Shown here: piece after piece, positions 35,781-44,900 of the stretch
Numbering within the stretch: the stretch's first letter is position 1
Layout of the letters: every line of letters begins with the position of its first letter
Origin: JAEUOS01 sp965279115
Lineage (GTDB): Bacteria; Pseudomonadota; Gammaproteobacteria; Burkholderiales; JAEUOS01
Assembly: GCA_965279115.1 (NCBI GenBank)
Contig: OZ257137.1
Span: 6,448,001 to 6,512,000, forward strand
Length of the DNA stretch: 64,000 nt
Reading direction: 5' to 3'
Notes under the pieces: generated by a model
What the model saw: only the letters and a program-made list of their open reading frames with translations
Told to the model about the DNA's origin: nothing
Database searches by the model: none
Position numbers and translations under genes: made by a program

Positions 35781-36909
35781 CATCGCCGCTGGCGACGGCC
35801 TGCTGCTGAACCGGGTTGTGATGCGTGGCGTTCCGCGTGGCTGCGATCTTGCGCTCCGCATCGCGCGCGGCGGCGGCGGGGTCGTTCCCGGACAGGGCGC
35901 AAAGCACGCGTTCGGCCTCGGCGATGCGCGTGAGCGTATGGCCGATCAATTGCGAGGCCATATCCTGGAACTGCAAGGCTGTCACCGCGTCGTTCACGGT
36001 ACCCTCGAGTTCAGTCGATATCCGGTTGATGGCATCGGCGCTCTCGGCAATCGCATCATTGGCCTGTTGGATGTTCGCCATTGCGGTTTCCGCGCGCTGC
36101 TTGCTTTGCAATGCGCCGACCATGTCCTGCGACGCCATTTTGGTGATCACCATCTCGGCGTTGTCGACCGACTTCTCGATGCCTTCCATGTCGCGCCGGA
36201 TGGCGCGCGAGAATTCGCCGGTGCGATCGGACAAGGTGCGCACTTCGTTGGCCACGACCGCGAAGCCGCGCCCGGCCTCGCCCGCCCGGGCCGCCTCGAT
36301 CGCGGCATTCAAGGCAAGCAGGTTGGTCTGCCGTGAAATGCCGTCGATCTCGGTCACCATCTTGACTGTCTGGCTGACCTGGGACTTGACGGCGTCCATC
36401 TGCTCCACCAGCCCCATCGCATGCTTGCTGGACTCGACGGTGCTGTCCACAAACGAATGCAGCATCCGGGTGGTATCCAATACAAACGCACTGATGCTCA
36501 CGTTGCTGGTGGTGTTCCCGTCGCCCTCGCGCACCGCGCCGCGGGCGATGGCAAGCGCATGCTCGCGTTGTTGCATTGCAAGCGCGTGCATGGCGTTGAA
36601 ATCCGGTACCAACCGTTCGATCGCGTCCGAAATGATGTTTCTAAGACGGCTGAGCTCATCACGCGCCGCATCAAACTGCTGGCGAAACTCCTCGGTGATC
36701 GGCGCGAAATCGGCAACCGCGTTGCCGGAATTGGTCGTTTCGGTCGGTATCCGGGCATCCGGAAGCTCCGTCGGGCGACGTCCCTGCCACCAGACCAGCG
36801 CCAGTGGCACGCATCCCGCCGCGACCGCTGCGGCCGGACCGCCCCACCAGGCCATGCCCGCGACAGCGCCTGCGGCCGCGCTTCCTGCCATCCACTGCGT
36901 TGTTCCCAT
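35767..36909 (-). CDS. MCP-like signalling protein with CheZ-like FQDxxxQ signature
   Basis: 380 residues from the ATG at 36909. One membrane hairpin or anchor lies at about 8-42, then a coiled coil of the MCP signalling type with tip DGISRQTNLLALNAAIEAAR (about 189-208) and AGEAGRGFAVVANEVRTL. There is no periplasmic sensor and no HAMP. Beyond the coil, residues 312-320 read LQFQDMASQ, followed by an I-x-E-x-E-R-x-L pattern. This matches the CheZ active-site helix (Asp and Gln four residues apart: Asp316, Gln320). A flexible linker of about 35 residues then ends in GDVELF, like the CheY-binding tail arrangement of CheZ. No cheZ gene is present and cheY follows directly, so it may act as the CheY-P phosphatase (inference). 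Confidence 0.8.
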   Translation of the reverse strand: MGTTQWMAGSAAAGAVAGMAWWGGPAAAVAAGCVPLALVWWQGRRPTELPDARIPTETTNSGNAVADFAPITEEFRQQFDAARDELSRLRNIISDAIERLVPDFNAMHALAMQQREHALAIARGAVREGDGNTTSNVSISAFVLDTTRMLHSFVDSTVESSKHAMGLVEQMDAVKSQVSQTVKMVTEIDGISRQTNLLALNAAIEAARAGEAGRGFAVVANEVRTLSDRTGEFSRAIRRDMEGIEKSVDNAEMVITKMASQDMVGALQSKQRAETAMANIQQANDAIAESADAINRISTELEGTVNDAVTALQFQDMASQLIGHTLTRIAEAERVLCALSGNDPAAAARDAERKIAATRNATHHNPVQQQAVASGDVELF

Positions 36910-37289
36910 GAATCCGCTGCCTTCTCTGAAAAGTACTGACGCTCGGTGTATCCTCGCCCCTGCAGTCAAGCGGTCACGGCCGCGTGTATTGCAGGTCGCC
37001 TCCTCCCCGCCGACCGGCAATGGAAGAACGGATTGAGGCGATCTACGGCGTAATTATTCGGGGGCTGCGCCTGCCCCCATCGGTCGAACATGGACGAAAA
37101 AGCCCTTCTAATCGTGTTGGAGCCCAACTGCCGCCGCCGGAGGATGTATTGAGCGACGTTCTGGATGCGGCGGTACCGCCTGATGATCCCAGGCGGAAAA
37201 GGCCCGGTGCGGATCGCGCCGCGGACGACGCCAGGCAGGCGCACAACCCTGCGAAACCGCCTTCCGGTTCGCCCGGCCATCCCAAAGAC
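36910..37289. other. 380-bp divergent intergenic region between the che operon and the kinase array
   Basis: It separates the che operon start (36909, minus) from the kinase start (37290, plus). It must hold the promoters of both, but I find no convincing sigma-70 or sigma-28 match. The kinase frame stays open back to 36984, with an ATG at 37020, so a longer kinase with a Pro-rich leader is possible; the region looks non-coding by composition. Confidence 0.5.
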
Positions 37290-39326
37290 ATGTCGCAGCC
37301 ACCGTCACCGATGAACTCCAAGCGGCTCGGCATCACCGATCGGTTCAAGACCCTCAACCAGAGCGCGCCGGAAACCAGCGGCGACCGCCCGCCGATGCGC
37401 ATCCTTTGCGTCGAGGACTCGGACATCGATTTCGAGTTGATGCAGTTCGCGCTGCGCTCGGCCGGCCTCCCCCATACCGCCGTAAGGGTGGAGGATGAGG
37501 CCGGCATGTCCGACGCCTTGTCCACCGGCGTGTGGGACGTGATCATTTCCGACCACAACCTGCCGCGCTTCTCGTCCGCGGCGGCGTTGAAGGTCTTGCG
37601 GCGGTTCGAGCCGGATACGCCCTTCCTGATCGTCTCCGGCGCCATCGGCGAGGACGCGGCGGTGGCGGCCATGCAGGCTGGCGCCGACGACTACCTCATG
37701 AAACACAGCCTGAAACGGCTGGCGCCGGCGATCGAGCACGCGTTGGGAGCGGCGAACGAGCGGCGCAAGCGCCGCGCCACACAGGATGAACTGCGCGATT
37801 TCCTCGATTACCTGCGCACCGTTTTGACCGCCTCGCCGATCGCCATCATCACGCTCAACAGCAGCCTTGGTGTCACGCTCTTCAACCCGGCTGCGGAGAG
37901 GATTTTCGGTATTGATCGCGATGCCGTCGTCGCCAGCTCCCAACTCGTCAGCAACCCTGCCAACCAGCGCGTGCTCGAAAGGGTGCGCGACGCGATCCGT
38001 CACGGACCGGTGCAGAACCTCGAGGAAACCTGGACGCGTGTTGATGGCACGCCCCGCGACTTCACCTTCGCCGCCGCGCGGTTGGGGGATGACGAAGATG
38101 CCGGCGCGGTCGTATTCGTCGCAGACAACACCGAACAAAAACAGGCTGAACTCACCCAGCGCGAAACCGAGACCCGGTTTGCGGCCATCTCGGCGAACCT
38201 GCCCGGCGTGGTGTTCCAGATGCTGGCCAGGCCGGAGCAACGTCTGCTCCTGATGCCCTTCGTGAGTGCGGGCGCCACGCACCTGTTCAATATCACGCCG
38301 GCCGATTTCCTCGCCAACCCGGCACGCTTTGTGGAACTGCTCGACCCGCTCGACCGCGAGAACATGTTCGAGGCGCTCGACAACGCCATCCGTACCGGCA
38401 CCTTCCTGGAAGGGCAGTGGCAGATCGCCCGCGCCGACGGCACGCGGCGCTGGATCCAGCTTTCGGCCACCGCGCGTGAAGCCAACGGCGGCAACTGGCT
38501 GTTCGATGGCATCATCACCGACATCAACCCGCAAAAGGAAACCGAACAGGAACTCACCCGGTCCCGCGAGGAACTGCGTGAACTCACCGCCCACATCGAG
38601 GCGCTCAAGGAAGAGGAACGGCGCGCGGTGGCGCGCGAGATCCACGACGACATCGGCAGCACACTGGCGCGCATGAAAGCCGACCTCGCCTGGCTGGCAC
38701 GACACCACGGCGACAACCCGGAGATCGCCGCGAAACTGGTCTCGATGACCGAACTGGCCGATGGCGCGGTGCAAACCGCCAATCGCATCGTCCAGGCGCT
38801 GCGGCCGGGCATTCTCGACTATGGCATCGCACCGGCGCTGGAGTGGCAGGCCAAGGACTTCGCCAGCCATAACGGCATCGAAGTCAGCTTCGAAACCAAC
38901 GACGAGGAACTCGCCCTCGACATCGAACAGTCCACCGCCCTGTTCCGCGTGTTCCAGGAATCGCTCACCAACGTATCCAAATACGCCAAGGCAAGCCGCG
39001 TCGAAACCGAACTGTTCGTCACCCCTACCAGCGTCACGCTTGAAGTACGCGACAACGGCGACGGGTTCCGTGCCGGCGACCTGATGAAGCCCACTTCCTT
39101 CGGCATTCGCGGCATGATGGAGCGGGTGCGCGCACTGGGCGGCTGGCTGGACATCAGCGGCCCCGCCGGCCGCGGAACCACCGTCATGCTGTCGATACCA
39201 CGGCGCCGTCCTGGAGCGCCGGGCTGGCCACCGTCCGATGATCCGGAATTGAGTGCCCAGGTTCCCGCTCAACCGCGCCCATCCCCAGGCGGTGCGGCCG
39301 CCCACCAAGATGGGACCGTCCCATGA
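37290..39326 (+). CDS. Receiver-PAS-PAS-HisKA_3 sensor histidine kinase
   Basis: 678 residues from the ATG at 37290; an alternative start is 37311. Domains: receiver (about 36-155; Asp88 in VIISDHNLP, Lys138 in YLMKHS), PAS (about 170-285), a second PAS (about 290-420, ending WQIARADGTRRWIQLSA), then the NarX-type HisKA_3 core. The phospho-acceptor is His452 in AREIHDDIGSTLARMK. The HATPase has FQESLTNVSKYAKAS (N-box), DNGDGF (G1) and FGIRGMMERV (G2). It is cytoplasmic, with no membrane segment. The residue five after the His is Ser, not the Gln usually needed for phosphatase activity. The stop overlaps the next gene as ATGA. Confidence 0.9.
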   Translation: MSQPPSPMNSKRLGITDRFKTLNQSAPETSGDRPPMRILCVEDSDIDFELMQFALRSAGLPHTAVRVEDEAGMSDALSTGVWDVIISDHNLPRFSSAAALKVLRRFEPDTPFLIVSGAIGEDAAVAAMQAGADDYLMKHSLKRLAPAIEHALGAANERRKRRATQDELRDFLDYLRTVLTASPIAIITLNSSLGVTLFNPAAERIFGIDRDAVVASSQLVSNPANQRVLERVRDAIRHGPVQNLEETWTRVDGTPRDFTFAAARLGDDEDAGAVVFVADNTEQKQAELTQRETETRFAAISANLPGVVFQMLARPEQRLLLMPFVSAGATHLFNITPADFLANPARFVELLDPLDRENMFEALDNAIRTGTFLEGQWQIARADGTRRWIQLSATAREANGGNWLFDGIITDINPQKETEQELTRSREELRELTAHIEALKEEERRAVAREIHDDIGSTLARMKADLAWLARHHGDNPEIAAKLVSMTELADGAVQTANRIVQALRPGILDYGIAPALEWQAKDFASHNGIEVSFETNDEELALDIEQSTALFRVFQESLTNVSKYAKASRVETELFVTPTSVTLEVRDNGDGFRAGDLMKPTSFGIRGMMERVRALGGWLDISGPAGRGTTVMLSIPRRRPGAPGWPPSDDPELSAQVPAQPRPSPGGAAAHQDGTVP

Positions 39327-39841
39327 TTCGCGTCCTGATCGCCGACGACCACGCGATTGTCCGCAAGGGCCTGGCGCAGATCGCATCCGCGAGCGCCGAG
39401 ATTGCCATGCGCGGCGAGGCCTCCGATTTCAATTCCCTCATGAGGCTGATGAAGGACGAGCCTTGCGATGTGATGCTGCTTGACATCTCGATGCCCGGCA
39501 AGAACGGCATCGACGTCCTCAGGATCGTGCGCGAGCAATACCCGCAAACGCATATTCTGATCCTGTCCATGTACGCGGAGGACCAGTACGCCATCCGCGC
39601 GCTCAATGCGGGCGCGGCCGGCTATCTCGATAAGCACAACGCGCCGGATTGCCTTGTAACGGCTATTCTGACGCTCGCCCAAGGCAAGCGGTACATGGCT
39701 CCGCGAATTGCGGAGATACTCTCGAGCAGGCTAGCGTCGGATGCCGAGACCGGTACCCTGGGACCGCTTGCCGACAACGACATCCAGGCCATGCGGTTGA
39801 TCGGCTCCGGTAATCAATGGTCCGAGAACAACGAGGAACTG
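38835..39841 (+). repeat. Tandem duplication, copy A (kinase HATPase plus receiver)
   Basis: This segment covers the last part of the kinase gene (from about the LEWQAKDF codons) and the first 173 codons of the next gene. It aligns in the same order with 39857-40842: offset 1,022 bp in the kinase part and 1,001 bp from the receiver ATG onward, the difference being seven codons lost in copy B. The first 52 bases of the two receiver ORFs are identical. Boundaries are estimated by eye. Confidence 0.8.
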
Positions 39842-40327
39842 CACGACCTTAGGACATCCCTGGAGGACGAAGCCGGCATGTTTGCCGCCAACAGCGCCAT
39901 TGCAATCATTTTCAAGCCAAGCGAACACGCAATCGAGCTACCGGCCAAACGCGTAGAAATGATCGCTGGCATTCTGCATGAACTGCTCTCCAACATTTCC
40001 AACCACGCTCGCGCCACACGCGTCGATATTGAACTGTCGGCCTCTCCAACCCAGGTAAACCTGACGTTGCACGACAACGGCATCGCCCTGGTTCCGGAGG
40101 CACTATCCAGGGTAACCGCGACCCGAATCAGCAGGTGCGGCGGTGATTTGGATGTTTCGGGAGGACAGTTTGACATCTCAGGCAAGCTCCGAAACGGCAC
40201 CACCGTCAAGGTCTCTCTTCCACGCAGGTCGTCACCCGATGATCCGGAATTGAGTGTTCACGTACCCCTTCAACCGCGCCCCCCTGCGGGCGGCACCACA
40301 AACAACCAACAGGGAACCGCCCCATGA
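39323..40327 (+). CDS. Chimeric receiver-HATPase protein born from a tandem duplication
   Basis: 334 residues. Residues 1-145 are an intact NarL-type receiver (Asp8/Asp9, Asp54, Ser82, Lys104), about 85% identical by eye to the regulator encoded next. Residues 146-173 are a decayed LuxR-type HTH start (LADNDIQAMRLIGSGNQ), cut before the DNA-recognition helix. Residues about 178-305 are a copy of the upstream kinase's HATPase: HELLSNISNHARA matches the N-box, but G1 reads DNGIAL without its second Gly and the G2 box is missing, so ATP binding is doubtful. The tail DDPELSVHVPLQPRP repeats the kinase tail. Both junctions overlap neighbours by ATGA. It can probably accept phosphate but not bind DNA. 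Confidence 0.88.
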   Translation: MIRVLIADDHAIVRKGLAQIASASAEIAMRGEASDFNSLMRLMKDEPCDVMLLDISMPGKNGIDVLRIVREQYPQTHILILSMYAEDQYAIRALNAGAAGYLDKHNAPDCLVTAILTLAQGKRYMAPRIAEILSSRLASDAETGTLGPLADNDIQAMRLIGSGNQWSENNEELHDLRTSLEDEAGMFAANSAIAIIFKPSEHAIELPAKRVEMIAGILHELLSNISNHARATRVDIELSASPTQVNLTLHDNGIALVPEALSRVTATRISRCGGDLDVSGGQFDISGKLRNGTTVKVSLPRRSSPDDPELSVHVPLQPRPPAGGTTNNQQGTAP

Positions 40328-40842
40328 TTCGCGTCCTGATCGCCGACGACCACGCGATTGTCCGCAAGGGCCTGGTGCAAATCGCATCCGAAAGCCGCGA
40401 GATTGAAATGCGCGGCGAGGCCTCCGAGTACAGCTCGCTGATGAAGCTGATGAAGGACGAGCCTTGCGACGTGCTGCTGCTTGACATCTCGATGCCCGGC
40501 AAGAACGGCATCGACGTGCTCAAGATCGTGCGCGAGCAATACCCGAAAGCGCATGTGCTGATCCTGTCGATGTATCCGGAGGACCAGTACGCCATCCGCG
40601 CCCTCAAGGCCGGCGCCGCCGGTTATCTCACCAAGGACAGCGCGCCCGAGCGCCTGGTGGAGGCGATCCTGTCGGTCTCCAGGGGCAAGAAGTACATCAC
40701 GCCGAAGGTGGCGGAAATGCTGGCCACCCATCTGGTCACCGATACCGAGGGCGCGCCCCACGAACTGCTTTCGGATCGCGAATTCCAGACCATGCGCCTG
40801 ATCGCCTCGGGCAAGCAGCTGTCACAGATCGCCGATGAACTG
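39857..40842 (+). repeat. Tandem duplication, copy B (decayed HATPase plus receiver)
   Basis: Second copy of the unit at 38835-39841, starting within about 15 bp of its end. It covers the 3' half of the chimeric gene and the first 173 codons of the NarL-type regulator. The HATPase part has diverged strongly from copy A while the receiver part remains close, which suggests relaxed constraint on the former or gene conversion in the latter. Confidence 0.8.
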
Positions 40843-40956
40843 GCCCTGTCACCGAAGACCGTGTCGGTCTACCGCGCCCGGGTGCTCGAGAAGATGCAGC
40901 TCAAGAACAACGCGGAGATCACCCACTACGCCATCAAGCACGGCCTGGTGGAGTAG
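40324..40956 (+). CDS. NarL/FixJ-type response regulator
   Basis: 210 residues. The receiver (1-120) has Asp8/Asp9, phospho-acceptor Asp54 in LLLDISMPGKNG, Ser82 and Lys104 in YLTKDSAPERL. The LuxR-type HTH (about 147-207) is complete: LLSDREFQTMRLIASGKQLSQIADEL, then LSPKTVSVYRARVLEKMQLKNNAEITHYA. It is the natural DNA-binding partner of the HisKA_3 kinase two genes upstream. The start overlaps the chimeric gene by ATGA. It converges on the next minus-strand gene with only 4 bp between stops. Confidence 0.93.
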   Translation: MIRVLIADDHAIVRKGLVQIASESREIEMRGEASEYSSLMKLMKDEPCDVLLLDISMPGKNGIDVLKIVREQYPKAHVLILSMYPEDQYAIRALKAGAAGYLTKDSAPERLVEAILSVSRGKKYITPKVAEMLATHLVTDTEGAPHELLSDREFQTMRLIASGKQLSQIADELALSPKTVSVYRARVLEKMQLKNNAEITHYAIKHGLVE

Positions 40957-40960
40957 CCGC

Positions 40961-41875
40961 TCAGGCCGCCACTTTTGCGCATACGGTATTGCCGTTGCCG
41001 CTGTATTCGATGGAAGCGAAACTTAGCATGCGCGACATCGCGATGCCGCGGCCGTGGCTGTCGAACGCCCGCTCGGGACTCATTTCCAGGTAGGACTGCC
41101 AGTCGAATCCGCTGCCCTGGTCGACGATGGTGAAGGAAATGCCGTCGGCCGCGCGCCGCATGCAAACAGTGGCGAAGCGGCTGGCGTTCTCCGGCAGGGC
41201 GAGACGCCGCTCCACCTCGTCGCGCCAGCTACCTTTCTCGTTGAGCGCGGACTTTTCGCGGTAGGTGATGCCCAGGTTGCCATGCTCGACCGCGTTGACC
41301 ATCAGTTCGGTCAGGCCCAGCACGGTCTGGTCCGGGTTGGGGCAGGCTCGCGCCAACAATGACGCGAGGCGGCGCGCTTCGCCCAGCGTGCGGAAGCGGA
41401 ACTCGCCCTGGATGAGCGAGCGCGGATCGAGCCGGTCGTCGGAGAGCGCAAGCCGGTTGCGGCGATGTTCGAGCGCAGCCTCGACGATGGCCAGAAGCAC
41501 GTCGCGCTCGAATGGCTTGGTAAGGTAGTAGTAGGCGCCCTGGCGCAGGCCTTCGGCCACCTGGTCCTTGCCGGCAGCCGCGGTCTGCATGATCACCGGC
41601 AGCGATGCGAAGCGGGCATCCGCCTTAAGTTTTTCGAGGAGCTCCATGCCGCTCATGACCGGCATCATGCGGTCAAGCAGGACGGCGTCGAATCCATCCG
41701 GATCGGCATCGAGGATTTTCCAGGCCTCCAGGCCGTTTTCCGCCAGCACGGTGGTGTAGTCCGGCGAATCGAGGTGCTCGGCGAGTATCTCCAGATTGAG
41801 AGGCTCGTCATCCACGAGAAGTACGCGCGCGCTGTCGGTCATGATGATCGGGGAGGAGGGGGCGATGGCGTTCAT
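40961..41875 (-). CDS. Receiver-RsbW-like HATPase protein (candidate serine kinase)
   Basis: 304 residues. The receiver (about 15-140) has Asp22/Asp23, Asp68 in AVLLDRMMPVMSG and Lys119 in YLTKPF. The C-terminal HATPase_c_2 domain (about 165-300) has GLTELMVNAVEHGN (N-box), DQGSGFDW (G1) and HGRGIAMSRML (G2), close to RsbW/SpoIIAB anti-sigma kinases rather than to histidine kinases. It lacks both a phospho-acceptor His domain and the PP2C domain of its relative at 25279-27030. It could phosphorylate the STAS protein at 27054-27359 when its receiver is charged (inference). It lies 30 bp after the multi-PAS kinase on the same strand. Confidence 0.88.
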   Translation of the reverse strand: MNAIAPSSPIIMTDSARVLLVDDEPLNLEILAEHLDSPDYTTVLAENGLEAWKILDADPDGFDAVLLDRMMPVMSGMELLEKLKADARFASLPVIMQTAAAGKDQVAEGLRQGAYYYLTKPFERDVLLAIVEAALEHRRNRLALSDDRLDPRSLIQGEFRFRTLGEARRLASLLARACPNPDQTVLGLTELMVNAVEHGNLGITYREKSALNEKGSWRDEVERRLALPENASRFATVCMRRAADGISFTIVDQGSGFDWQSYLEMSPERAFDSHGRGIAMSRMLSFASIEYSGNGNTVCAKVAA

Positions 41876-41905
41876 TGATTGTGCTCCTTGATGCGAAATG
41901 TCTGG

Positions 41906-44900
41906 TCAGTTGAGCGAGGCTTCCGCCAACGCGGCGCGCGCGGTTTCGGTTTCCGGAAGCCACAAGTGGAAGGTGGCACCGCTTTCGGGGTGGACGTTGT
42001 TGGTCGCGTGGACCGTACCGCCATGCGCGGTCATGATCTCGCGGCAAATGGCGAGGCCCAGGCCGGTACCGCCGGCACCGGTCTTGGTCTTGGAAGACTG
42101 GACGAACTTGTCGAAAACGGACTCCAGTTCGTCCTCCGGAATGCCGACACCGTTATCCCTTACGTCGATCCGCAATCCGGCCGGCGAGACTTCCGTGCGC
42201 GGCAGCGCGGCGCACGCGACGCCAATGTGGCCGCCTTCCGGCGTGAACTTGATGGCGTTCGACAGGAGGTTGCGCAGCACCTGGAGCATGCGCATGGAAT
42301 CCACGGAAGCCACGGCGACGGCTGGAAACGATGTCCTGATCTCGATGCCGCGCGCCCGCGCCAACGCCTCGACTTCGGCAACCGCCTCGCCGATCAGCCC
42401 GCCCAGGTCGGTGCGCTGGCGGTTCATCAGCATCTTGCCGGCTTCCAGCTTGGAGAGATCAAGCAGGTCGTTCAGCAGGGCGAGAAGGCGCGCGCCGCTC
42501 TTCTTGATGTTCTTCAGATAGTGCAACAGCTTGGCGGAATCGACCCGATCGATCTTCTCGACCCCGAAGTTGGCGAAACTGATGATCGCGTGCATGGGGG
42601 TGCGAAGCTCATGCGACATGTTGGCCAGGAACTCGCTTTTGGCCAGATTGGCGGCGACCGCCTGGCGACGCGCCGCCTCCAGCCCGGCGGTCCGCTCCTC
42701 CACCAGTTGCGCGAGGTTGTCGCGATGCCGCTTCAGTTCCGCTTCGGCAAGTCGGGCGGCATGGATATCGGATGCCGTGCCGGAAGTGGTGACCGGATTG
42801 CCACGCCCATCGCGTGTGGCGATTCCGCGCAGACGCAGCCAGCGATAAGTCCCTTTCGCGGTCAGCAGGCGCACCTCCCACATCACCGCGCCGGGGCTGG
42901 CGAGCATGGCCGCGACCCCGGCCAGATGCGCGGCCATGTCGTCCGGATGGATCAGTTTCACCCACTCCGCGCGCTGGCGCGGCATGGCACCGGGCGCGTA
43001 GCCGAGTATCTCGTCGAAGCGGTCCGAAAAATAGAACTCGCCTGTGGCGATGTTGTGTTCGAACACACCATCGTTCGACCCATCCATGGCGCGCTGGTAG
43101 CGCACCTGCATGGCGCGCAGTTCTTCGCTGGCCACCCGGGCGTCGTGGACGTCCGAAGCCGTGCCGGATGTCATGATGGGAACACCGGCCGCGTCACGGA
43201 TCGCGCGACCGCGCACCCGCAGCCACCGATACCCGCCGTCGCCGGTGCGAAAGCGTGATTCCCAGATGACCGTATCGACGCCGGCCACCATGGTGTCGAT
43301 GTGACGCCGGTGCGAGGCCACGTCATCCGGATGAACCGTGTTGAACACCTCCTCGATGGAGGTGGGGCGCGTCGCCGTATCCACGCGCAGCATCTCGCTG
43401 AATCGTTCCGAAACGTAAAACTTTCCGGTCCGCAGGTCACGCTCCCAGATCGCGTCACTGGCGCCTTCGATGGCGCGGGCGTAACGCTCTTGTGATTCAC
43501 GCAAGGCGTCCTCGGCGGCGCGGCGAGATGCCTCCGCAATCCGGCGGTCCTGCACGTCATGCAATGTCCCGACGCAAAAGCGCTGGCCATCGGTATTGAC
43601 ATCGGCTCGTGCACGAACCTCGAACCAGCGCTCGTCGCCGTCCCGTGTCGCGAAGCAGATCAGGTCGCTGAACTCATCCATGCTGCCGTCGCCGATCGAG
43701 TCCACCGCCTGGAGCGCCGCCTGCCGTTGCCGCGCGACTACAAGATCAACAAAACTCTTCCCGAGGGTTTCGGCCACGGTGAAGCCGGTATAGCGCTCCC
43801 AGGCCGGGTTGAGCATCGTGATGCCCCCTGCGCTGTCGAGTTCCCAGATCACATCGCGCGCCGCCTCGAAAATGCTGCGGTGCTTGGCTTCACTGGTCTT
43901 CAATGCCGCATACAACTCACGCGTCGAGGTCACATCCCGCTCAACCGACACGAAACGCTCCAGCCGGCCCAGGTGGTCGAACACCGGGGTGCAGTCAATG
44001 GTCACCCAGTAGGCACGGCCGTCCTTGGCGTAGTTGAGGACTTCCGTCGAAAACGGCTGTCGCTCCGCGATGGCCGTGCGCATCAGCGTCACCGCTTCGG
44101 TGTCGGTTCCCACACCTTGCAGGAAACTGCCGGGCGTGCGTCCCTTGATCTCGGGGAGCATGTAACCGGTCGCTTTCTCGAACGCGCCATTGACCCACTC
44201 GATGCGTCCGTCGGCGTCCGCGATGACCACCATGTTGCTCGTATGGCTCGCGGCCGCCGAGAGCATGCGCGCCTCGGTTTCACTGGTCCGCAGCGCGTCG
44301 AGCATCTGCCGTCTCGCCGTGATGTCCTCCACCAGCCACCAGATCGACTGGTCGGCTCCCTCGTCACCGACCACGACTGCGGTCACGCGCACCGGCACTT
44401 CCACGCCGCCACGGGCGATATACGCCTTCTCGTAGGGCGTCACTGTGCCAGTCAACTCGAGTGCGACACGCGCATCATGGTCCACGGCGGAAAACTCAGG
44501 CGCCGTCAGGTCCGGCTCGCGCATCCCGGCCAGTTCGACATCGGTATAGCCGGTGATTTTCTGGAACGCCGGGTTGGTGCGCAGGAAGGTACCGTCCACG
44601 CGCAACAAGGCCATGCCGATCGGAGCGCGCTGGTGCAGCGCTTCGAACATCGCCCCGGCACGGCCAATCTGCTCGAAAGCGGTCTCCCGCTCGGCCTCGG
44701 CCCGCACCTGGGCACTCAGCATGTGATTGAAGCTGCGCGTCAGGGTGCCGATCTCGTCGTCGCCCTCCCCTGCCAACAAGCCGCGCGTGCCCGGGGTTTC
44801 GGCGATGCGACAGATGTCCCGTTCCAGGGTTGCCAGCGGCGCCAGCAGGCGCGACATCATCAGCCAGGCCGCCACGCCACCGGCGAGTGACAGCATTGCG

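Noticed and set aside
37305..39386. A 693-codon open frame opposite the HisKA_3 kinase
   Set aside because: The plus-strand kinase has intact catalytic motifs and coupled neighbours; the antisense frame has none.
39323..40327. The middle gene of the kinase array as a frameshifted pseudogene or assembly error
   Set aside because: The frame is open throughout, both ends overlap neighbours by ATGA, and the two duplicated copies differ by many substitutions, so it is not a simple misassembly of identical sequence.
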